Below, one piece after another: positions 9,283-16,014 of a stretch of 16,014 nucleotides of DNA (the stretch's first letter is position 1; every line of letters begins with the position of its first letter). The stretch lies in the NCBI GenBank assembly GCA_002118135.1, contig BDIU01000475.1:1-16014 (forward strand). The letters are read 5' to 3'. The position numbers and the translations under genes were made by a program. The notes beneath the pieces are model-generated. The model searched no databases and was not told the origin of the DNA. It saw only the letters and a list, made by a program, of their open reading frames with translations. Source of the stretch: Trebouxia sp. TZW2008. Its lineage: Eukaryota; Chlorophyta; Trebouxiophyceae; Trebouxiales; Trebouxiaceae.

Positions 9283-9296
9283 ATTGCACGTGCAAT
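9283..9296. promoter_or_regulatory. Perfect palindrome with a CACGTG (G-box/E-box) core
   Basis: ATTGCACGTGCAAT reads the same on both strands. CACGTG is the core bound by bZIP and bHLH factors in plants and algae. It lies between the end of the ABC gene and the candidate plus-strand exons, not at an obvious promoter, so a regulatory role is only a possibility. Confidence 0.25.
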
Positions 9297-9534
9297 GCAT
9301 TTGCTTGCAGTGCAGCACTGCACGCTGAACATTCTGAGCCAGCGCAATCATGACAGGGCATTGAAACTGTCCAGCACATCAGTACACCATGGGCTGCCAT
9401 ACATAGATTTTCAGCATCGTCTCAAGAAAGATCGGTAGTGCTCTTATCATTGCAGCTCACTCAGTTAGAGGATCTACGAGGCAAGGAGCTGTACAGCTGT
9501 CTACATGTGCTTTGCAAAGCAGCACAGCCTGGTC

Positions 9535-9539
9535 TTACA
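9535..9539 (-). terminator. Probable polyadenylation signal TGTAA of the ABC transporter gene
   Basis: TTACA on the plus strand is TGTAA on the minus strand, about 90 bases past the stop codon at 9629-9631. TGTAA is the common polyadenylation signal in chlorophyte algae, and the distance is suitable. It is a five-base motif, so chance occurrence is possible. Confidence 0.4.
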
Positions 9540-9628
9540 AATCCACAGTCGGAAACAAAGGACATCTACTCTAAGCCAGCGCCATATGGTTGCAACAGTC
9601 ATGATTCCATGCATACACAACACTGTGC

Positions 9629-12600
9629 TCACCGCTTGAGGTAATTGAGTTTTTGCAGCGCAAATGCTGTGGCAAAGTGGAACAGCACTATGAAAGCTAT
9701 CAAGACGCCAGCTGCTGCCCCAATGAAGGGATGTCTGAACTTATAAGTTGTTGTCATGTATTCATTTAGCGGCAAAGTCATGCCAGTCTGCGACGGCACC
9801 TCAACATCACTAACGTCACTCAGCTGACTGCCAATCAAGCCCCAAATGGTGTAGGCGAGTGGATCCAAGAAATAGTACCTGCACTCAGATTTTGCTTCAG
9901 GCACTTCATAGCCTTTGCTTTTGCTGTACAACAGAGCTTGCAGATTTCAGCTGAGTTTTGACTTGCTGTTGCATCTGTTTAGGTATCTGTGCTGCAGTTG
10001 CGTACAAAGATTGTACCGTACAAAGCCTGCAAGATCAAATGCTGCCAAGGCCCACCTCCATCAATGCTCTTGCCTCACCATGAAGGCATGCAAGGCTGAT
10101 GAACAGGCATACAAAACGTCACCATTGATTGATGATGACTGCAGAGAAGTGTTCAAGAAGCCTGTGCCGACATACGTACAACAGCAGATGTGTCTGTGTG
10201 CATAAAATGCATACACTATTTACAACGGCAGGCTTGCAAGACCAACTCATGAAACATCAAACGCATTACATGCTGTGTAGAGTGACTCACCAAATCCACC
10301 ATCCGTGTATTTCTGGCCTGGGAACAATGAAGCCTCCAAAGATGAACCAAAAGGTGTAGATGCCTGATGACACCACTGCAGACACCTGGATGTTGGGTGT
10401 GATGGCCACTGCTATAATGCCCCAGGACGTGAAGAAGAGGAGGTTCAGAAAAACGAAGAAGAAATACCAGAAGAACTTCCCTGCACAACACAACATGTTG
10501 GGCAAGCTACACAGGGATCGACAAAACATGGGCCACACGCACCTAGCACACCTGCCGAAAACTGTACTGATGACTGTTGTCAACATGAGGAAATTATGTG
10601 TGCGCATTTTCACAGTCTGCTGCAATGGTTGCCATAATATTGCGTGACCAGGTCTGAGATCTGCTTGCGCAAGTTATGCGTGACATGGTTGAAAAACAAC
10701 AAAGGAAAGAGGTACAGACACCACAAAAGACAAACAGCAGAAAAGAGGTCTGCCAAGTTTTCATACAAGAGCATGGTCAGCAACAACAGTATGCAGACAC
10801 TTGAGCTGTCAGCAGTCATGAGGAGCCTAGAAAGCTTGCCTGCGTCAATGTAGAAGTAGATCATGAAATAGGTTATGACGCTGAAGAAGACTGACTGCAC
10901 CAGGACGTAGGGGATTTCAGCAAGGAACTGGGCTAGTGCAAAGGGGTAGGTGGCGTAGTAGCCTGCAGCTCTCTCCCTGTGTCACAGCAGCAAAAATTGT
11001 TGACTGTAGTGTTAGGCTATAAGTCCAAGCAGCATAGTATAATAATGTTGTAGACAGATAGCTTGACTGTTCACTAGCCCCTGTAAGCCTGCAGCTTGCT
11101 CTCTGCAGCATAGCAGCAATAGACTACGCTTGCTGTGACACTACACTCTTGATAGTGCCTCATATCAGCAGCAATTATGAATGCTGTACTATTTACTGTA
11201 CTGTACAAGCCGTTAGACAGGAAACAAGGACAGGGCACCCGGAAGATAGCTTGTATGCTGAAGGAGCAGAGTCAAACAGGTACAGACCGGAGCAAAGCAC
11301 AAGCGTTCAGCTGGCCTGCACTTAAGGCTGGCTTGTTTGTGCACATGACAAATCCAGGCAGAAGCGCACCATGACAGGGGCAGCCAGGGAGCCTGCATGG
11401 CTGGCTGCTGGTTGTGATTGCTGTGCAGAAGCAGAACAACAACAACTACAGGATTGCCTTAAGAGAGAAAGAAAGATGCCACTTTTGCACCACACAAGTC
11501 ACAGCAGTTATTAAAGAGCAGAAGGCAATGGCGTTACCTGTACAGAATGCTGCGCTGCTGGCCAACCACTGGTTGCACAGTGGAAGAGTTTGAGGTCCCC
11601 AAGAAAATGTTGGCAATCAGCAAAGCCCCACACAATGCTCCTATGCCGTCTGGAGTGGTCCTACAGCAGCAAAAACAGCTTTGACATGTGTCACCAAATA
11701 AGCATGACAGAGTACAGACTACAAGCAATGATCACAGCTTGACATATGTCTCAAGTAACAAACAGCAATGTACAGGTAGAGCAATATACTGAGCACTGTG
11801 CATATTGGTCATTTACAGGCCAAAAAAGCAACCATGCCACCGTGGAACAACTGCTGCACGTTTCCTATTAAAATATCAGCCACAATACAATTATTTATAA
11901 ACACAAGAAAGACAGACTTTGCCTGCTCACAACACAAGTTGTCATCGTGCATGCAGCCCATTTGCACAGACATCCAGCGCTTCTGTGCACCTCACAGCTT
12001 GACACACACTTGCAGCTAGCAAGTGCGGGTGGCACAGAACGCAATTTAAACAAAACACAAAATATGCTGAAAAGTATGTTTTGGAGTCACTGCACCTCTG
12101 CTTGCCAATCCGCCAGTAGACAGCGCCAAGCACCAGTCCAAAAAGACATGTGAAGTAGATTCTGACTGTGTTGTAGTCAGGCATACGCCAGTACTCCCGG
12201 CTGTTACGCAGTAACAGCAGACGGAACTGCTGCACAAGGTTGCGGCTGTAGCGCGTCTTGAATGCCAACGGCTGACTACCCTCTGATGGCTGCTTCAACT
12301 TCTGCACCAGATCTTCTGTGTCCCTGCATATGCCAAATTTCATCTTGTAGCAAAAAGTGATTCATTAGCTTCACCTGGATTCACTAAAAAGCCACTTCAC
12401 TACAGCATGCAACACGCCTGCTGCTGCAGCGGTCACATCTTCTGCCTCCCTGCACACCTGAAACCACATGTTCTTCCATGTCAAAACTCAAAACTGGATC
12501 TGCAACAAGAATGTATCAACAAACTCCCCACGTAAGTGACGCTCTTCTTTCTTCCTTTTACAAGGCATTAGATGTCCCAGCAAAAGCAGTCACTTCATCA

Positions 12601-15432
12601 TACTACAGCATTGACATGACATCGAGGCGTTGTCCATACATGAACAGCTTACTAATTGAGTACGCTTGGACCGAGTCACAGAGCCAGCTTGCATTCAACC
12701 GCGGAAACAGCTGAGAACTTGACAAGGTATCACCCTTGAGCTGATCTTGGTAACTCTTGAGTCAAAAGATGCAGGTCCCAGTTGAGCAAGTTCAGACCTG
12801 GCCAGGAACCCTCAAGCATCCAAGCGGCAGCAATTGGTGCTCTTCTTGAGGACAAACACACCTCCAGCATCACAAGATGCTGGCGCTTTCCTGGTACCCT
12901 TGGGCAAAATTCAGGCCCATCCTGCGCTCCAAGGGTCTGATGTAGCTCTACCTCTTGAGATCAATAGGAGCAGCAGTGAACTTGCCTGTAAAGCTTGCTT
13001 TCTTGATACACTTGGGCAAAATCGAGGCCCAGCCTGCGCTCTTCAGCTGGGCGTGTGATCTCAAGCATCCAAGTTGCAGGGTTGATGCCCTCTTGAATTC
13101 TAGGAACGCCGTCCAGTGCTTGAAAGAACTCAACAAGCTGCCTGGAGTTGTGGCCTGTTGGCCCGCAGTAGATCATCCGGCCACCAGGCTTCAACAGGAC
13201 CAACTCGTCAAAAGACTGCAAATCAGAAAATGCTCAATGACGCAAGTCATCCTCCATCAAACGACTGCAAACCAGGAGTTGCTCAATGACATGGCTTATC
13301 CTTGAGCAACTGAAAGAAGTCTACTAGCTGCTCAGAGTTGTGGCCTGTTGGGCTGCAATACAACTTTTGGCCACCAGGCTTCGGAAGCATCCACGCGTCA
13401 AATGACTGCAAATGCAGCAATCCCCATAAGGACCAGATCAGCAAACATTTGTCAGCAGTGATTGAGAGAACTTAACAAGCTGCTTTGAGTTGTGGCCTGT
13501 TGGGCTGCAGTAGATCACACGCCCAGCATGCTTCCAAAGCACCAACTCAGCAAAGGATTGCAAATACACCAATCTCAATAAGGACCAGGTCAGCAACAAA
13601 CTGTCAGCCGTGCCAGCAGTGACTGGGAGATCTTAATCAACTGCTTTGAGTTGTGGCCTGTTGGGCCGCAGGAGATCACGCGCCCGCCAGGCTTCCAAAG
13701 CACCAACTCATCAAAGGACTACACATACAACAATTACCATAAGAACCTGGTCAGCAAGCACAACATACTGCAAAACCCTAGTTTCAAAATGTGAAGGCAG
13801 TCCTGAGATGACTTTTTTGCAATCTGCTCAGAAGCCATCAACATGGCATCTCCAGACTTAATGGCTCTCATGTAAAGTGCATGAAAAACGCAAGGCTATG
13901 CAGTTCTGGAGCACAAACGTACACGAGACATCATGGAATTCTGAACTTGCACGGGCCAGATTTTCAAGGTTGCTTTGAAAAAGGCTTCATACCTCAAAAA
14001 TGTCAATTGATGGCTGATGTATGGTGCATACGACCGTACGGCCCGTATTGACCGTGTTACGCACAGTCCTCATGACAATGGCTGCTGCACGTGCATCTAG
14101 ACCTGCAACAAGAAGAGGTCTTACTCCTTAACCCTAAAGAACATCTGAAGCATGCACTACACGGCATCAGCATGAACAAATGCTTTGTGCAGCAAATTTG
14201 TCAATCTGAGCAGTCAGGCCACTTCTGGGGGTTTCAAGTTTGTATCTTTCCTATTTTGCCAAAACACCAGCACCATAATGTTTGAGGTTGTAACAGATGT
14301 CTGAGATAGTCCAAACCACAGCGTCAATGTGAGCATTCACAACATATTCAGCGTTTACCCTGAGCACGATGCACACAAAAAGGGACTAAGCCACATGTGC
14401 ATGACTGCCGTAGAGTCCCCTTTCAGATTGACATGGAGAGTCTATTTTCAGTGTTAAGCACTGACCCAAAGTCGGCTCATCCATAAGGATGACTGAGGGG
14501 TTAGCACAAAGCTCAACGCCAATAGTCAGCCTCTTGCGCTGCTATACACATTTTACACTGCAAGTGATGATTTGGCCAAACCAAATAGCATGCAAGGTTG
14601 ACACCACATATTTGACGCTTGACTCAGGCACTTTGTTGGCTTTCACCTGATGTGGGTTCGTCCATAAAGATGACAGAAGGGTTAGCGCACAGCTCAACAC
14701 CAATAGTCAGCCTCTTCCGCTGCTCCACAGATAAGCCGCTCTGACCAGGGGTACCCACCAGGGCACTAGCTAAAGGGCCCAGCTCCATCAGCTCAACCAC
14801 CTGAGTCAGCAAGATCATGATTTCAGGTTGGAGGGGTTAGGCTGAAGTTTGAAGCGGCCCTGCGTGCAAGTGACTAGTAGTGACAGCACCTATCGTGCTA
14901 TAGAGGGGGGCACCTACCAGGGCCTCTGAAAGAGGCTATAGCGTCATCAACTCAGCCATACAAGCTGCATGCGCCTGACTGATAGTAGACATGCGACATG
15001 ACAATACTGACAAAAGACAAGCACCACCACCTAGACCAGATGTCAGACTAGCATGTACGCGGCCAACTGACTCAAAAAACTCAAAGCACGCTTTGCAATG
15101 TCTTTGATGATGCTTGGGGCAGGACAGTTGATCCCCTGTGGGCAGGGCAGCACAACAGCTCAGTTGCTCAGATCAGAACTCACAGTTCAAACATGAGACC
15201 ATCTCAAGAACAAGCTCAGGCAGTATTTGGGACTGTGTGCTCTGCTGGCTTGTTTTGCTGACGTGAAAAAGATTGCTGGATTGTTTGAGTTTGTCCCAGA
15301 GACGCTGTCGCAAACACAGGCTACCTGATCAACAAAGTCGTTCAGCTTGGACTTGTCCACATCCAGAACCCTCATCTCAGCTGAGAACTCCAGAGCTTCA
15401 TATACTGTTGTGGCAGGAGCATGTATGTCATT
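9629..15432 (-). CDS. PDR-type ABCG transporter, C-terminal half (nine exons, 5' part outside the window)
   Basis: Exons, 5' to 3': 15432-15325, 14800-14647, 14102-13993, 13215-12986, 12323-12096, 11660-11538, 10976-10840, 10480-10291, 9878-9629. All phases join, giving 509 residues and a TGA. The order is that of the second half of a pleiotropic drug resistance transporter. It starts with the Q-loop region NDIHAP of nucleotide-binding domain 2. Next come the degenerate signature [11 protein letters not shown] typical of this domain, Walker [11 protein letters not shown], the D-loop GLDARAA and the H-loop [26 protein letters not shown] and NPATWMLE follow. The membrane domain has about six helices, with family motifs [34 protein letters not shown] and [14 protein letters not shown]. 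These are ATP-driven exporters of lipids, hormones or toxic compounds, usually at the plasma membrane; the substrate is unknown. Walker A and the first half must lie beyond 16014. The frame is intact. Two introns have GC donors, and most introns contain partial copies of neighbouring exons. Confidence 0.95.
10481..10839 (-). other. GC-AG intron in the ABC transporter gene
   Basis: The exon ending at 10840 is followed by GCAAGC instead of GT (junction GCAG/GCAAGC). The next exon begins after TTGTGCAG. Joining here gives YIDAGKFFWY, which fits the family, and keeps the frame (phase 1). No GT nearby gives a working join. AG/GCAAG is the usual context of GC donors read by the U2 spliceosome. Confidence 0.85.
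11088..11120 (-). repeat. Partial copy of the 5' edge of the ABC exon at 10840-10976
   Basis: Within the 561-base intron upstream of that exon, the minus strand carries an acceptor-like ATGCTGCAG followed by AGAGCAAGCTGCAGGCTTAC. The true exon has an acceptor CACAG followed by GGAGAGAGCTGCAGGCTAC. The match is about 20-25 bases plus a shared upstream TTGCTGCT. It is a short, diverged copy and is probably not functional. Confidence 0.45.
12433..12460 (-). repeat. Weak copy of the 5' edge of the ABC exon at 12096-12323
   Basis: The plus strand ACATCTTCTGCCTCCCTGCA resembles AGATCTTCTGTGTCCCTGCA at the true exon start (12308-12327), including the acceptor CTGCA. Only about 25 bases match, so this is the least certain of the exon-edge copies. 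Confidence 0.3.
12781..12935 (-). repeat. Degenerate copies of the 3' part of the ABC exon at 12986-13215
   Basis: Two pieces of the exon recur downstream in its own intron. The plus strand CTTGGGCAAAATTCAGGCCC at 12899-12918 matches CTTGGGCAAAATCGAGGCCC at 13011-13030 (the LGLDFAQ segment) and extends to CCTGCGCTC. CTCAAGCATCCAAGCGGCAG at 12811-12830 matches CTCAAGCATCCAAGTTGCAG at 13060-13079 (the TWMLEI segment). A more diverged TTGAGCAAGTTCAGACCTGG lies at 12782. The order suggests two partial copies, together at least 150 bases. Confidence 0.6.
13209..13300 (-). repeat. Short tandem duplication of the acceptor of the ABC exon at 12986-13215
   Basis: The exon's first bases and its acceptor plus about 25 bases of intron (13206-13240, GTCAAAAGACTGCAAATCAG then TGCTCAATGAC) recur at 13258-13288 (ATCAAACGACTGCAAACCAG then TTGCTCAATGAC). 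This gives a second acceptor about 52 bases upstream of the used one. Confidence 0.55.
13308..13405 (-). repeat. Exon copy 2 of the ABC exon at 12986-13215, open with acceptor
   Basis: Minus-strand reading after an intact acceptor (CATTTGCAG) gives [12 protein letters not shown] and [17 protein letters not shown]. This compares with [12 protein letters not shown] and [17 protein letters not shown] in the used exon. The copy covers about 95 bases (the first 32 or so codons) with no stop and then diverges, without the rest of the 230-base exon. Confidence 0.7.
13465..13557 (-). repeat. Exon copy 3 of the ABC exon at 12986-13215, acceptor lost
   Basis: The copy reads [18 protein letters not shown] then [17 protein letters not shown] on the minus strand with no stop. 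The acceptor AG has changed to AA (TTTGCAA before TCC). With copy 4 it shares LW in place of LL and KQL in place of RQL, so copies 3 and 4 are closer to each other than to the used exon. Confidence 0.65.
13629..13718 (-). repeat. Exon copy 4 of the ABC exon at 12986-13215, open with acceptor
   Basis: A TAG acceptor (GTATGTGTAG) is followed by [18 protein letters not shown], then [17 protein letters not shown], on the minus strand with no stop until further downstream. A weak donor (CCCA followed by GTCACT) near the end of the similarity is in phase 2, the same phase as the used exon's donor. A spliced but shortened exon is therefore formally possible. Confidence 0.65.
14466..14541 (-). repeat. 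Copy of the Walker-B part of the ABC exon at 14647-14800, with both splice sites
   Basis: Located in the intron just downstream of the exon it copies. The minus strand reads [18 protein letters not shown] then LMDEPTL, differing from the used exon at F to L and S to L. It is bounded by an acceptor-like TATAG at 14543-14542 and a donor GTCAGT at 14465. It starts in phase 0 and ends in phase 1, exactly as the used exon does. It lacks the first 26 codons, including the LSVE of the signature motif. Confidence 0.7.
14899..14960 (-). pseudogene. Broken copy of the 5' part of the ABC exon at 14647-14800
   Basis: In the intron upstream of that exon the minus strand reads [20 protein letters not shown] against [18 protein letters not shown] in the used exon. 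The TAG stop and the loss of the acceptor show that it cannot serve as an exon. Together with 14466-14541, the exon is flanked on one side by a copy of its start and on the other by a copy of its end. Confidence 0.65.
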
Positions 15433-15745
15433 CTGCACAGCACCAAAGGCCTCTATACATTTGTTGCAGGAGCATGTTTGTCAACATAGCACTGGAAGTA
15501 TCTGTAATCATTGGCTGTGGTCGCAGGAACATGTTTGTCCATCTTCACAGCACCAAACGCCTCTTACATTTGCATACATTTGTTGCAGAACCATGTTTGT
15601 CCATCTTCACAGTACCATAGGCCTTTATACATTTGGTACGTGTTTAGGGTTTAGGGTTTGTCATTTCCCACAGCACCACTACTATCTGTAATCATGTACT
15701 GTTGTTGTAGGAGCATACATGTCAATCTGCATCAACACAACGGCC
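15413..15745 (-). repeat. Array of ~55-base copies of the acceptor and first codons of the ABC exon at 15325-15432
   Basis: A unit of the form GCAGGAGCATGTATGTCATT, then CTGCACAGCACCAAAGGCCT and CTATACATTTGTT, starts at 15413 (overlapping the used exon edge). It recurs at about 15466, 15523, 15585 and 15707, with a partial unit at 15657-15678. In the minus strand each unit is an acceptor followed by the NDIHAP-like start of the exon; most copies have changed the NDI codons. Units 2 and 5 share an insertion (TATCTGTAATCATT) near 15499 and 15683, which suggests a higher-order duplication. Confidence 0.65.
15643..15659 (+). repeat. Interstitial telomere-type repeat (TTTAGGG)2
   Basis: Two perfect TTTAGGG units followed by TTT, inside the tandem exon-edge array of the ABC gene. 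This is the telomere unit of most land plants and of many chlorophyte algae. Short interstitial tracts of this kind are often left by repair of double-strand breaks. Confidence 0.75.
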
Positions 15746-15922
15746 TACCACATGTTTCCACTCTCAAATCATGAAGTCATGTAATGAATCACAAGCCAAG
15801 CAGCGCAACAGGCACATCTCTCAGCAACACCAAGTGGTCATTTCTGAACCATCAGAGCTCTGCACACCATCACAGAATTGCTTCAGACTGGCAAATACTG
15901 CTTTTGCCATGTCGAGCTGCTT

Positions 15923-15923
<1 letters not shown>
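15746..15923. other. Remaining visible part of an ABC transporter intron
   Basis: No exon of the ABC gene is recognisable here. The preceding exon should end near GYVEQ-like codons and hold the Walker A region, and nothing of that kind is seen. A minus-strand open frame at about 15837-15922 (QLDMAKAVFASLKQFCDG) looks fairly protein-like but matches nothing expected in a PDR protein at this position. Confidence 0.4.
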
Positions 15924-16001
<78 letters not shown>

Positions 16002-16014
16002 ACACACACACACA
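15924..16014. repeat. (CA)n microsatellite reaching the window edge
   Basis: About 45 CA units run from 15924 to the last base, with a single interruption (ACCCAC) near 15999-16001. It probably lies within an intron of the ABC gene. The poly-Val/Cys open frame that it creates on the minus strand is not a gene. Confidence 0.97.

Larger units (their letters stand above)
9178..9628. other. 3' flank of the ABC transporter gene
   Basis: It includes the expected 3' untranslated region of the minus-strand ABC gene, with a TGTAA-type signal at 9535-9539. It also holds a perfect 14-base palindrome around CACGTG at 9283-9296. Plus-strand frames at 9190-9438 and 9438-9644 have no recognisable character. 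No gene is called. Confidence 0.45.
12324..12985 (-). other. Second GC-AG intron in the ABC transporter gene
   Basis: The exon ending at 12986 is followed by GCAAGT (junction TACAG/GCAAGT). The next exon starts after CATATGCAG. The join restores an Arg codon (AG plus G) and gives [13 protein letters not shown], as expected at this point in PDR proteins. A GT four bases further on would put the downstream exon out of phase. The intron also carries degenerate copies of exon fragments (12781-12935 and near 12433-12460). Confidence 0.85.

Noticed and set aside
13147..13665. Regularly spaced 16-base repeats (GTTGTGGCCTGTTGGG) resembling a CRISPR array
   Set aside because: Spacing is irregular (190, 152, 161), the similarity extends far beyond the repeat, and it translates to PTGHNS of the transporter exon. 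They are exon copies in a eukaryotic gene.
9629..15432. Reading the ABC gene as a complete half-size (WBC-type) transporter
   Set aside because: The motifs (signature [37 protein letters not shown]) are those of the second half of full-size PDR proteins, and Walker A is absent from the window, so the gene continues to the right.
15821..16009. Minus-strand open frame beginning with repeated Val-Cys
   Set aside because: It is a translation of the CA microsatellite.
1..16014. Mobile element or viral genes
   Set aside because: I found no reverse transcriptase, integrase, transposase or capsid motifs, no long terminal repeats, and no target-site duplications around the repeats.
1..16014. tRNA or rRNA genes
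   Set aside because: No tRNA-like T-arm or cloverleaf and no rRNA-like conserved sequence was noticed on either strand by eye; a covariance-model search was not possible.

Overview
The window looks like nuclear DNA of an intron-rich green alga. Both long genes I can read are split by spliceosomal introns of about 250-780 bases. Their proteins belong to families that are abundant in Viridiplantae: a PDR-type ABCG transporter and a triose-phosphate/nucleotide-sugar translocator relative. A two-unit TTTAGGG (plant/green-algal telomere type) tract and a TGTAA motif placed like a chlorophyte polyadenylation signal fit this. A trebouxiophyte-like chlorophyte is my guess; the window cannot fix the species. 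There is no sign of bacterial operons, a virus or an intact mobile element.

Layout. Positions 1-2100 hold only tentative minus-strand exons, amid two families of old degenerate tandem repeats. Positions 2662-3615 hold a probable two-exon plus-strand gene of unknown function. Positions 3616-4428 show nothing firm. Positions 4429-4853 may hold the last two exons of another plus-strand gene. Positions 5202-8212 hold a complete seven-exon minus-strand sugar-phosphate/nucleotide-sugar-type transporter (about 361-368 aa). Positions 8759-9177 hold a weak plus-strand two-exon candidate. Positions 9629-15432 hold nine exons (509 aa) of the C-terminal half of a PDR/ABCG full transporter on the minus strand; its 5' half lies beyond the right edge. 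The window ends in a (CA)n microsatellite.

The most unusual part is the ABCG gene. Its introns contain many diverged partial copies of the gene's own exons, mostly covering the 5' edge (splice acceptor plus first codons). One exon has three large extra copies in tandem upstream. Another has a short copy with both splice sites in compatible phase, plus a second copy carrying a stop codon. The first visible exon sits beside about five short copies of its acceptor, with a telomere-like tract among them. Two introns of the gene use GC donors instead of GT. This could be mutational debris from repeated local duplication, or a reservoir of alternative exons; transcript data would decide.

The two well-supported genes are both membrane transporters, but nothing in the sequence ties them into one pathway; they are simply neighbours on the same strand.
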